A stretch of 10,945 bases of DNA from Bacteroidota bacterium (GCA_023413645.1 JAEZPN010000002.1:1-10945), one strand, 5' to 3'; positions 1 through 6,969 are shown, numbered from the stretch's first letter. Numbers and translations: made by a program. Notes: generated by a model from the letters alone, not told the origin.

Positions 1-1
1 T

Positions 2-112
<111 letters not shown>

Positions 113-117
113 TTTAA

Positions 118-146
118 GCCGAATCCGATAAGGGTTCGGCTTTTTT
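118..146 (+). terminator. Intrinsic terminator of the rRNA operon
   Basis: A 9-bp stem, GCCGAATCC (118-126) with GGGTTCGGC (132-140), contains one T-G wobble and a GATAA loop. Six T residues follow directly. It lies just after the 5S gene and should end the rRNA transcript. The 3' arm is also perfectly complementary to GCCGAACCC at 163-171, so a competing pairing can be drawn, although that segment lies downstream of the expected 3' end. Confidence 0.9.
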
Positions 147-162
147 GTGTTTATACACAAAT

Positions 163-289
163 GCCGAACCCCGGATTTCGGTTTAAAGAGCCGGCTAATG
201 CCGGTTATGCTTATAATCCTCCCCAAACCCCTCCGTTTGAAAAGGAGGGGCTTGTTGTAAGCCTATCGGCTTACCTCACCGAAGGTGAG
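163..289. repeat. Array of five consecutive stem-loops, REP-like
   Basis: Five short inverted repeats lie nearly end to end: CCGAA/TTCGG (164-168, 177-181), CCGGC/GCCGG (191-195, 200-204), CCCCTCC/GGAGGGG (228-234, 244-250), GTAAGCC/GGCTTAC (257-263, 268-274) and CTCACC/GGTGAG (275-280, 284-289). The last two have perfect stems and loops of 4 and 3 nt. A sixth hairpin, TTGTGT/ACACAA at 145-160, links them to the terminator. I see no gene here. Dispersed palindromic repeats or decayed mobile sequence are the most likely explanations. The repeats are visible in the sequence; the REP label is inference. Confidence 0.55.
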
Positions 290-689
290 AACTATCCGAA
301 TCGTCATTCTTCGTTACGGCGTACCATAAATTCTGCGCAAATAGAAAAATTGAGAGACCGAAGATCTTCTCTTGAAGAGGTGGATACCTTAATTTCATTA
401 ATTAGGTATTATGATTGATGTTGGGTGAGCTTACTGCTCTGTGTAACAGAGGAAAATCGTGCAAGTCGAGCGCAGAGGGAATGTTTTCGCTATGCCGAGA
501 CGCCGCCGATTTAAGCCGAGAAAAGATTGCGCAGCAATCCTCGGCAAGTTAAGCTCATTATTGTTGCCACTCCTCATACATACATTCTCATTTTTGACTG
601 CAAATTGGTTGTCCTGAGGATTTATCTTTGTAAAGCGCAGATTATCAGTCTTTTACACGCATTTCCGAATATGTGCTTGGTCGTCCTTG
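290..689. other. Non-coding stretch, possibly degenerate repeat sequence
   Basis: No gene, tRNA or known RNA is recognisable in these roughly 400 bases. An imperfect palindrome is bounded by ATACCT (384-389) and AGGTAT (404-409). Position 623-630 reads TATCTTTG, which fits the Bacteroidota -7 element, but no TTTG sits at the right distance upstream. GATTATCAGT at 640-649 is repeated in inverted orientation at 696-705 and nearly repeated at 748-757. The segment around 440-545 resembles dispersed intergenic repeats of Bacteroidales by eye only; this was not tested. Confidence 0.4.
515..545. repeat. Compound two-stage hairpin
   Basis: GCCGAG (515-520) pairs with CTCGGC (540-545). Inside it, GATTGC (525-530) pairs with GCAATC (534-539) around a GCA loop. 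A 4-nt AAAA bulge lies on the left side only. A third GCCGAG occurs at 494-499. No T-tract follows and no gene ends just upstream, so it does not look like a terminator. A repetitive extragenic element is the likeliest identity. Confidence 0.55.
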
Positions 690-763
690 TAACTCACTGA
701 TAATCAATAAGATGAAAAAGTCGTAAAAATAGGTTTTTCATAGTGTTGATAATCAGTGAGTTA
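690..763. repeat. 74-bp palindrome with 18-bp arms, MITE-like or structured upstream element
   Basis: The left arm at 690-707 is the reverse complement of the right arm at 746-763 (TTGATAATCAGTGAGTTA), with one mismatch in 18. A 4 x 4 internal loop separates these arms from an inner 8-bp stem, ATGAAAAA (712-719) with TTTTTCAT (734-741), leaving a 14-nt apical loop. The right arm ends exactly where the C9 tract begins, and the next promoter lies about 35 bp further on. It could be a small non-autonomous insertion or a regulatory cruciform. No target-site duplication was evident. Confidence 0.6.
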
Positions 764-772
764 CCCCCCCCC
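761..772 (+). repeat. TTAC9 homopolymer tract upstream of the first lipoprotein promoter
   Basis: Nine consecutive C residues at 764-772 follow TTA and end 25 bp before the -33 element at 798. The same 12-mer occurs in the opposite orientation at 7139-7150, upstream of another lipoprotein promoter. Tracts of this length can slip during replication. A role in switching expression is inference. Confidence 0.7.
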
Positions 773-797
773 TGCGGAAAAACTTGAACCTCAAAAA

Positions 798-830
798 TTT
801 GGTTTTGCGCTTGCTTCTGCTCTAACTTTG
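798..830 (+). promoter_or_regulatory. Bacteroidota-type promoter for the three-lipoprotein unit
   Basis: TTTG at 798-801 and TAACTTTG at 823-830 match the Bacteroidota -33/-7 consensus with 21 bp between them. Transcription should begin near 836, leaving an A-rich leader of about 45 nt before the ATG at 883. It is the only well-spaced match upstream of this gene. Confidence 0.7.
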
Positions 831-882
831 CAGTAGCGAAAAGCACAAGTGAAAATTAATTATCAATCAAAACTAAATTATT

Positions 883-1344
883 ATGAAGTTCATTAAATTC
901 TTATTGCTCTCGTTTGCAGCAGTTATAACTATGGCATGTGAACCCAATCTCAATCAGGTCTATGAGGTGCAGAAGTTCCCTGAGGATGCGTATTACAGTG
1001 GCGACCTAGTGCAGCAGGTGGGCGAGGAGCATACTACCTTCTTTGTTCATGTTGAGTTGCACAAGCAGGATGATGGTCGCTATTTGTTAACGCTCGGTCC
1101 GGAAGGCACGGACATCCAGCATGAACCACAGTTTATTATATTCAAGAATCTCGAAGGCGACTTGGTCGATGGTTCTTTGCCGCTTGCTGCCGAGAATGTG
1201 GTCGGCACGATCAATCTCGGAGAGCATACGTTTGTCTCGCTCAGTGCAGAACTTACTGCCGATAGAGCCATCGTTGCGCTTGACTTTGGTGACGATAAGG
1301 TGTGGAACTGCGAGGTTGATGCAGTGAAGCACATGTTGGAGTAG
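883..1344 (+). CDS. Small lipoprotein of unknown function, possibly calycin-like
   Basis: This 153-aa protein begins with a lipoprotein signal: a short Lys-containing N-terminus, a hydrophobic stretch (4-16) and a TMAC lipobox with the lipidation site at Cys19. The rest is predicted soluble and beta-rich. The pattern YSGDLV (38-43), then a charged strand ending GRYLLTLG (65-72), then NVVGTINLG (105-113), weakly recalls calycin-like domains of Bacteroidota lipoproteins; that is a tentative family guess. The ATG follows an A-rich leader in the expected place behind the promoter at 798-830. It is the first gene of a three-lipoprotein unit, with 42 bp to the next start. No catalytic motif was found. 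An envelope location is well supported; the function is unknown. Confidence 0.85.
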   Translation: MKFIKFLLLSFAAVITMACEPNLNQVYEVQKFPEDAYYSGDLVQQVGEEHTTFFVHVELHKQDDGRYLLTLGPEGTDIQHEPQFIIFKNLEGDLVDGSLPLAAENVVGTINLGEHTFVSLSAELTADRAIVALDFGDDKVWNCEVDAVKHMLE

Positions 1345-1386
1345 GATAGTTTTTATTTGACTTAAGTATTTCTAAAGCAATATGTT

Positions 1387-1761
1387 ATGAAACGTGTATT
1401 ATTTGCCATTGTATTGCCTTTCGTGTTGCTCTCTTGTGGTGCGTTCGAGGAGGTTAACATGGGTTATCCCGAGTCAGTAACATTTTCAAAGGAGGGTGGC
1501 GTGGAGACTATCTCAGAGGATGATGCTAAGGCGTTCCGTCACATAAGCGTCATCGACTATAAAACAGCGGGTGAGGGCATGTATATAAGCAATGACGGCG
1601 AGGGTGGCTACTGCGAGTATGAGTGGTTACGCGCGGAGTCGGATTGTAGTAAAGAGTTGCGGATTATCGCCCAGCCTAATACTACTGGCAAACCCCGTAC
1701 GCTATGGGTAGAGTTGTACTCTGGCTATAAGTATCATGTGATTAAAGTTGAACAGTTGTAA
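1387..1761 (+). CDS. Small BACON-like lipoprotein
   Basis: This 124-aa protein has a signal peptide with lipobox LLSC and lipidated Cys17. Residues 29-124 resemble a single BACON domain, an all-beta fold common in Bacteroidota surface and carbohydrate-associated proteins: VTFSKEGG near 31-38, a central Tyr/Trp strand (EYEWLRAE), LRIIAQPNTTGKPR near 91-104, and a terminal strand ending VIKVEQL. The PNTTG turn is shared with the next gene. BACON domains are thought to mediate carbohydrate or mucin binding, but here the domain stands alone with no enzyme attached, so the ligand cannot be named. Acidic residues follow the lipidated Cys (EE at 21-22), which may favour surface export. It is the middle gene of the unit, with 21 bp to the next start. 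Confidence 0.87.
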   Translation: MKRVLFAIVLPFVLLSCGAFEEVNMGYPESVTFSKEGGVETISEDDAKAFRHISVIDYKTAGEGMYISNDGEGGYCEYEWLRAESDCSKELRIIAQPNTTGKPRTLWVELYSGYKYHVIKVEQL

Positions 1762-1782
1762 AATATTATAAAACTATAAGTT

Positions 1783-2235
1783 ATGAAAAAGTTATTTTTT
1801 GTTGCGATTGCTGTAATTGCAGTTTTGGGCGTAAGTTGTGAGAATACATTTGTACCCGGTAAGATTGAGGATAAGCCATTCGTGGAGTTCTTCGAGGAGT
1901 CTATGACAGTTGGCGCCGAGGGTGGCGAGGTGATTATCCCTGTGCGTTCTACGGGCGTGGATAATGTAGAGATTATATTTAACTACTCTGACCGCTGGGA
2001 GGTCGATGAAGAGAATGGAGACCTTACACCCCAGGAGGGTTGGATTAAGGTTGTCAAGGTTATTAATGAATACGAGGTGCCAACGCGAGCATTGGCAAAG
2101 TGGGATTCGGGCATCTGCATTGTAGTTGAGCCAAATACCACTGGCTACGAGCGCAAGGCGAAAATCTCGGTGCAGAGCTTTATGCTTCACGACACCATCG
2201 AGATTATCCAAAGCGCTGGTGGCGTGGCGGAGTAG
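1783..2235 (+). CDS. BACON-like lipoprotein
   Basis: This 150-aa protein has a signal peptide with a GVSC lipobox and lipidated Cys19. Residues 35-145 look like one BACON-type domain: a first strand with AEGGEVIIPV (45-54), a GWIKV segment (86-90), IVVEPNTTGYERKAKISV (113-130), and a last strand DTIEIIQSAGG (137-147). The order of EGG, PNTTG-x-R and terminal I-x-Q motifs is typical of the family. It probably arose by duplication of the same module as its upstream neighbour, although overall identity looks low. It is the last gene of the unit: a strong terminator begins 25 bp after the stop. It is probably a binding or adhesion component of the cell surface; no ligand is inferred. Confidence 0.88.
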   Translation: MKKLFFVAIAVIAVLGVSCENTFVPGKIEDKPFVEFFEESMTVGAEGGEVIIPVRSTGVDNVEIIFNYSDRWEVDEENGDLTPQEGWIKVVKVINEYEVPTRALAKWDSGICIVVEPNTTGYERKAKISVQSFMLHDTIEIIQSAGGVAE

Positions 2236-2259
2236 TCGGTCTATTGTATTTGTTTTTCG

Positions 2260-2295
2260 GCGGGTGTTACTTTTAGCACCCGCTTTATGTTTTTT
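2260..2295 (+). terminator. Intrinsic terminator after the small-lipoprotein unit
   Basis: GCGGGTGTTA (2260-2269) pairs with TAGCACCCGC (2274-2283) over 10 bp with one wobble and a 4-nt loop. A T-rich tail containing six T residues in a row follows. It separates the first unit from the next promoter, whose -33 element begins only 28 bp further on. Confidence 0.88.
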
Positions 2296-2322
2296 GATTT
2301 CGAGTAGAAAAGTTGCTGAAAA

Positions 2323-2354
2323 TTTGGTAATAAGACCAAAAAAAATTACTTTTG
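2323..2354 (+). promoter_or_regulatory. Bacteroidota-type promoter for the large lipoprotein pair
   Basis: TTTG at 2323-2326 and TACTTTTG at 2347-2354 match the -33/-7 consensus with 20 bp between them. The predicted start near 2361 leaves a leader of about 135 nt before the ATG at 2496, longer than the roughly 45-90 nt leaders of the other two lipoprotein promoters here. The leader contains a 5-bp hairpin (CCACC 2385-2389, GGTGG 2395-2399) and a 4-bp one (TGCC/GGCA, 2413-2423). No known riboswitch was recognised. Confidence 0.75.
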
Positions 2355-2495
2355 TATTGGAGAATTGTTGCTTTGTCTCAACTGCCACCTGCGGGGTGGG
2401 CATCCCTGTCTATGCCGCTGGCAATGAATAGTGTGGATGGCGTGGAGTAATATATTGATAGATAATAATTTACAAACTAATACAACTGAAAAACT

Positions 2496-4796
2496 ATGAA
2501 AAAACTTAATTGGTTGATGATGCTCTTGACAGCCTTCACTTTGTCATTTGCAGCATGTACAGAGCCTACTCCTGACAAACCAAACACTGATGATCCTGTA
2601 AAGGAGGATCTCAAGTTCGAGGCTTCGGTTAGCGAGACTACACGCACCTCGGCGTTTATCAATGTTACTCCTTCGGATCTCGAGGCGGACTACCTCGCAG
2701 TGGTATATCCCGCAGCGGCTGTTGAGCAGAGTGCATCAGATGCTGAGCTCGTAGCGAAGATTTACGCAGAGTTCGCTGCATATGCAGAGTCTCAGGAGAA
2801 GACATTTGTAGAGTATGTATCAGAGGCTGTAAAGCGTGGTGCGTTGGAGAACCACGAGGTTAAGAACCTTGCACAGAATGCTAGCTATTACTTGCTCGTA
2901 TTCGGCGTAGATACAGCAGCAGATTATGCTACAACAACTGAGGTGACTTACGTTAAGTTCAAAACTAAGGATGTTGAGCAGTCAGCATGTACCTTCACAA
3001 TTAAGAGCGAGGTATATCTTACATCTGTAGCCCTCACTGTTACTCCTTCAGATAACAAGCAGGCATGGCACCTTGTAAACGTTCCTGTAGAGGAGATGCA
3101 GATATACACTAAGGAGGATGGTGAGTATGGTTGGTCTCAGAAGGAGTTCTTCCAGAACTATCTCAACACTGAGATTGAGAACCTCAAGGCAGAGGGATTG
3201 ACTGAGGAGCAGATTAAGGATAAGCTTATCTACAAGAGCTATCGTACACTCAACGCATCAGGTCTTCAGGCAAAGACTAAGTATGTGGCTCTCGTGGCAG
3301 GTGTTCAGTATGATGCTGTGGGTGTTGCTGTAACTACTGAGCTCAAGGAGTTGCGTTACAACTCTGGCGAGGCAGCACAGAGCGACCTTACTTTTGACGT
3401 TCAGGTTACAAACATCGACCACTACTCAGCAGACATCAAGATCACACCTTCGGATCTTAATGCTCAGTACTACTACTACATCAGCTATATCGATAGTCCT
3501 AAGAAGAACATGAAGCCTATTGATATTGCTAACAACGCTGTAACAGAGTATATTTGGTACTGGCACAACTACACAGAGCTCAAGCATGTTGATCCCGTAT
3601 CAGGTGTTGTTGAGTTGCCCTCATATGCTCTTGACATTGCAGAGACTGAGTACTACATCGTAGTATTTAGCTTCGATGTTAACGAGGATTATGGTAAGCT
3701 TATCAACGAGGAGACTGGCGAGTATGACTCTAACCCCGGTACTATCACATCTGCTCCCGTATACGTATCGTTCAAGACTCCTGAGCACGGCGATGCTTAC
3801 AACGCAGATTTCTCATTCAACTTCACTGAGGTAGGTCCTTACGACTTCACTTTCGAGGTTATCTCTTCAGATCCTTCAATCTACTACCAGCCAGGTATCG
3901 CATATCCTGACAGCTTCAGCCCTGAGGCGGCTATGTCGGCTTCAGCTGAGACCCTCGCAATGGTGATGCAGATGTGCATGGAGGGTCAGAGCCCATGTCT
4001 CACACACCAGGAGGCTTTGGATAAGCTCAAGAAGCAGGGCTACCCATACCGCAACGGCAGCGCTAAGTTCTACGTTGCTAACCTCGAGCCTAACACTACA
4101 TACATGGGTTACGTATTGGCTATCGACGTTAAGACTGGTAAGTTTGCTAAGTGCTACTTCGACTTGAACGCTACTGTTACAACTACATCTGTTGGTACTG
4201 TAAACCCCACAGTAGAGGTTTTGGGCGTATTCAATGGTGATGATGAGGCAGGTTCAATCTTTGGTGATGCAAATTTGACTGCTGGCCGTCCCATCGTTGC
4301 TGTGACACACAAGAACATTGATGGTGCTTCAGCTCTCTTCACTGCTATCTCTACTGGTTCTATCGACGAGGTAAGCGCTCTTTCTGACCGCTATATCATC
4401 TCTGAGTTCCGTGGCTACTGGAGTGAGATTACTACTCTCTCTACACCCTATGAGTTCTTCATCGCAGAGTGGGATATTGACCAGACTGTAGTATCATATG
4501 CACAGGATGTCAACGGCGCTGAGGGTAAAGTTGGTATGGTTGGTGTTAAGCCCCAGAATGGTGGCGATATCGAGGTGCTCCGCGCATATGTAAACGAGCG
4601 CAACAATGCTACAGTGAATGCTATGTGCCAGTCAATCGTTGTTAACGAGGCTGCTGCTCCCACTATGGAGTGCATCTGGAACGAGGAGGTTGGTACATTC
4701 CGTGGCGCAGAGGTTATCTACCACGAGGTAGAGGCTTTGGAGATGCCTGTTAGCGACCTTGTAAACGTTACAGCTATTAAGTCGTTTGCATTCTAA
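2496..4796 (+). CDS. Large four-repeat (Fn3/Ig-like) surface lipoprotein, paralog A
   Basis: This 766-aa protein has a signal peptide ending in FAAC with lipidated Cys21, then a Pro/Asp-rich linker (22-38). Four degenerate beta-sandwich repeats follow at about 39-157, 164-288, 296-427 and 436-565. Each opens with a strand leading to TPSD or SSDP and closes with a T-x-YY-x-LVFG-type strand (YYLLVFGVD at 131-139, YVALVAGV at 263-270, YYIVVFSFD at 386-394, YMGYVLAID at 536-544). This resembles Fn3/Ig-like repeat proteins; family assignment is inference. A C-terminal domain at about 568-705 contains GDDEAGSIFGDANLTAG (581-597) and is shared with the next gene. A further tail (710-766) is absent from that paralog. 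No catalytic motif is evident. The many beta repeats and lipid anchor suggest a surface binding or scaffold protein. It is the first gene of a two-gene unit. Confidence 0.92.
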   Translation: MKKLNWLMMLLTAFTLSFAACTEPTPDKPNTDDPVKEDLKFEASVSETTRTSAFINVTPSDLEADYLAVVYPAAAVEQSASDAELVAKIYAEFAAYAESQEKTFVEYVSEAVKRGALENHEVKNLAQNASYYLLVFGVDTAADYATTTEVTYVKFKTKDVEQSACTFTIKSEVYLTSVALTVTPSDNKQAWHLVNVPVEEMQIYTKEDGEYGWSQKEFFQNYLNTEIENLKAEGLTEEQIKDKLIYKSYRTLNASGLQAKTKYVALVAGVQYDAVGVAVTTELKELRYNSGEAAQSDLTFDVQVTNIDHYSADIKITPSDLNAQYYYYISYIDSPKKNMKPIDIANNAVTEYIWYWHNYTELKHVDPVSGVVELPSYALDIAETEYYIVVFSFDVNEDYGKLINEETGEYDSNPGTITSAPVYVSFKTPEHGDAYNADFSFNFTEVGPYDFTFEVISSDPSIYYQPGIAYPDSFSPEAAMSASAETLAMVMQMCMEGQSPCLTHQEALDKLKKQGYPYRNGSAKFYVANLEPNTTYMGYVLAIDVKTGKFAKCYFDLNATVTTTSVGTVNPTVEVLGVFNGDDEAGSIFGDANLTAGRPIVAVTHKNIDGASALFTAISTGSIDEVSALSDRYIISEFRGYWSEITTLSTPYEFFIAEWDIDQTVVSYAQDVNGAEGKVGMVGVKPQNGGDIEVLRAYVNERNNATVNAMCQSIVVNEAAAPTMECIWNEEVGTFRGAEVIYHEVEALEMPVSDLVNVTAIKSFAF

Positions 4797-4820
4797 TTGA
4801 CTTTATAAGAGTAAGTATTT

Positions 4821-4845
4821 AGGGCGTGTTCTTCGGGCACGCCCT
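4821..4845 (+). promoter_or_regulatory. Intercistronic hairpin between the two paralogs
   Basis: AGGGCGTG (4821-4828) pairs perfectly with CACGCCCT (4838-4845) in the 67-bp gap between the two large lipoprotein genes. The following bases, TTAATAATAGGG, do not form a proper T-tract, so it may be a weak terminator, an mRNA-stabilising hairpin or a processing site. No promoter consensus was found in the gap, so the second gene probably depends on read-through from 2323-2354. Confidence 0.6.
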
Positions 4846-4863
4846 TAATAATAGGGTACTGAT

Positions 4864-6918
4864 ATGAAAAACATGATTATAAAATTGTGGGCTATTGTGG
4901 CGCTTATGGCTGTCGCAGTAGCTTGTGGTAGCGAAGTCGACCCACCTCCACCCCCTACGCCCATCCCTGATTTCCGTGTAAGTGTTGACGATGTCACTCG
5001 TTCTACCGTTACTGTAAGCGTTACACCTTCACCGGAGATGGGTGACTATGTATGTGTTGTTGAGAAGCGTAGCGTGGTAGATGAGTTCACACAGGACAAA
5101 TTTGTCATCGCTACCGTATTCCAGGAGCTTACCGATGAGGCTTCGGTAAAGGGTCTCACTCTTGCGGAGTATATGCCCTCGATCGTAGATAATGGCGCAA
5201 TTACGGATGTTACCTTCTCGGGCTTGTCGCTCGATACGGAGTACTACCTCTTGGTGTTTGGCGTGGATGATAAGTATGAGGCGTGCACAGAGCTTACAAA
5301 GGTGGCATTCAAGACTTTGGCGGTGGAGAATGTAGATTGTAGCTTCGAGATTGCCACAGAGGTAGTGGATAACAGCGTAATCATAAGCGTAGCACCCTCG
5401 GATAAGGAGATTTATTGGTATCTCTGCACCATGCCTAAGGGTTCCTATGACTACTACGTTACAGATGAGAATGGTTACAAGATGTCGGAGAGTTACTTCT
5501 ATGAGTACTACTTCCAGCAGGATATCAACTCATACCGCGGTGCTGGTTATACTGACGAGCAGATTATCGAGGCATTGATCCACCAGGGCAACAAGCAGCT
5601 TCAGGCGAGTGGTCTCAACGAGAATACTGAGTACTATATCCTCGTTGCTGGTTTGATTATGGACTCGGAGGGTATTGTTATCTGCACCGACATCAATAAG
5701 GCGAGCTACACAACAAAGAATGCTGCGAAGTCTACGATGACCTTCGAGATTGAGTTGTTGGATGTTAAGCAGATGGAGGCATCATTCCGCATCACTCCTT
5801 CGAACAACGACGATATCTACTGTGCCCTTGTGCAGCCCTGGGATGGTGTCTCTACGGCTGATGAGGTTATGCACCAGATTGTAGACCAGTGGGGTGGCTG
5901 GATGTCTATCATGGCAGACGATAAGGGTGTTGTTGAGCATACGGGCGCTAGTGCCATTAAGCTTCCCGCAGCCGATACCGACTACTATATCATCGCCTTT
6001 GGCTACGATGGCGGTATCACTACTGATGCCTATATGAAGACCTTCCGCACGCTTCCGGGTGGAAGCGTAGAGGATGTGGAGTTCACAATCTCGGCATCTA
6101 ATATCTCGCCCTATGGTTTCAATATGAATGTAGCATCTACAGACCCTACAATCTACTATGTCCCAGGTGCTTGCGTTCCTAGCGAGTATAACGAGGAGGC
6201 ATATATCGCTTGGGAGCAGGAGGCGTTCGATTACTACTATGCTGGCTCTAAGGATTTCAACCCCAGCATCACCATCGCTGAGGTTCTCGACCAGTACTAC
6301 TACAATGGTTCGAGCAATGTCATGGTATCAGGACTCTTGCCCGACACAGAGATTATGGCATATGTCTACGCCTTTGATGTTCACACTGGTCGCATCGTAA
6401 AGACCTTTACGTTCGATAATGTTGCGCGTACAGATACGCTTGGCTCGGTGAAGCCTGCGGTGGAGATCGTTGGCTACTACTCTGGCGACGAGGAGGCGGG
6501 CTCAATCTTTGGAGATGCAGCCCTCTCGGCGGGTAAGGCTATCATTGTTGTTAAGTACACCAACCTCGACAACGCCCGCACGCTCTTTACCACAATGCTC
6601 GAGGGCGACTGCTCGAACGTCAATACCTATCCTGATCGTGAGCTCTGGACATTGACATCGGGCTATTGGTCGACATGTAAGATAGCACAACCTTACGGCT
6701 TCTACACCTCGGAGTGGAATGCCGATATGACGGCTTTGGCATACTGCGTAGATAACAATGGCAAGGTTGGCGAGATTGGCCGCTGCTATGCATGCGCTAC
6801 GGCCGAGAATAAGAGCAGTATCGAGGAGCTTCGTGCGCTTGTCGAGGGTCTCAACAATGCGACACGCTCGGCATACCCTTCACTCGAGTTACCACGCTCA
6901 ATAGTTGTAAACGAGTAA
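4864..6918 (+). CDS. Large four-repeat (Fn3/Ig-like) surface lipoprotein, paralog B
   Basis: This 684-aa protein has a signal peptide with a VAVAC lipobox, lipidated Cys21 and a short linker with five prolines in a row (27-31). Its four repeats lie at about 36-151, 158-285, 291-396 and 403-523. Matching landmarks are VTPSPEMGDY (53-62), YYLLVFGVD (127-135), VAPSDKEIYW (176-185), YYILVAGL (257-264) and YYVPGACVP (431-439). The C-terminal domain at about 529-665 carries GDEEAGSIFGDAALSAG (541-557), nearly the same as in the upstream gene. It is clearly a tandem duplicate that has diverged, with a shorter third repeat. It ends at SIVVNE, where the paralog continues for about 50 more residues. 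It is probably co-transcribed with paralog A and surface-exposed. The ligand is unknown. Confidence 0.92.
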   Translation: MKNMIIKLWAIVALMAVAVACGSEVDPPPPPTPIPDFRVSVDDVTRSTVTVSVTPSPEMGDYVCVVEKRSVVDEFTQDKFVIATVFQELTDEASVKGLTLAEYMPSIVDNGAITDVTFSGLSLDTEYYLLVFGVDDKYEACTELTKVAFKTLAVENVDCSFEIATEVVDNSVIISVAPSDKEIYWYLCTMPKGSYDYYVTDENGYKMSESYFYEYYFQQDINSYRGAGYTDEQIIEALIHQGNKQLQASGLNENTEYYILVAGLIMDSEGIVICTDINKASYTTKNAAKSTMTFEIELLDVKQMEASFRITPSNNDDIYCALVQPWDGVSTADEVMHQIVDQWGGWMSIMADDKGVVEHTGASAIKLPAADTDYYIIAFGYDGGITTDAYMKTFRTLPGGSVEDVEFTISASNISPYGFNMNVASTDPTIYYVPGACVPSEYNEEAYIAWEQEAFDYYYAGSKDFNPSITIAEVLDQYYYNGSSNVMVSGLLPDTEIMAYVYAFDVHTGRIVKTFTFDNVARTDTLGSVKPAVEIVGYYSGDEEAGSIFGDAALSAGKAIIVVKYTNLDNARTLFTTMLEGDCSNVNTYPDRELWTLTSGYWSTCKIAQPYGFYTSEWNADMTALAYCVDNNGKVGEIGRCYACATAENKSSIEELRALVEGLNNATRSAYPSLELPRSIVVNE

Positions 6919-6922
6919 CTTT

Positions 6923-6969
6923 CGTTATATATTATAACGGACTATGCGGGTTACATTTTTGTAACCCGC
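6923..6969 (+). terminator. Terminator after the large lipoprotein pair (two hairpins)
   Basis: Directly after the stop lies a 7-bp AT-rich hairpin, CGTTATA/TATAACG (6923-6939). A perfect 10-bp hairpin follows, GCGGGTTACA (6946-6955) with TGTAACCCGC (6960-6969), with a TTTT loop. The downstream bases (AATGTCTTTG) are only moderately T-rich, so termination may be partial. Confidence 0.75.

Noticed and set aside
161..418. 85-codon plus-strand open frame after the 5S terminator
   Set aside because: It runs through the five-hairpin array, has no upstream promoter of the local type, and its protein is low in recognisable features; the palindromes explain the sequence better.
623..630. TATCTTTG as a promoter
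   Set aside because: No TTTG lies 19-21 bp upstream (the nearest candidates give 15 or 26 bp), and no gene or RNA is evident directly downstream.
290..763. Possible tRNA, CRISPR array or transposase remnant in the region after the 5S gene
   Set aside because: No cloverleaf, no regularly spaced direct repeats and no transposase-like translation were seen; only inverted repeats are present.
1792..2403. 203-codon minus-strand open frame
   Set aside because: It lies antisense to the BACON-like lipoprotein and crosses the terminator and promoter that follow, and its protein shows no domain or signal.
2126..2431. 101-codon plus-strand open frame running from the third lipoprotein into the leader of paralog A
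   Set aside because: It overlaps a well-supported gene out of frame and spans a terminator hairpin. The leader part (ending in YAAGNE) was considered as a leader peptide but has no start of its own after the promoter.
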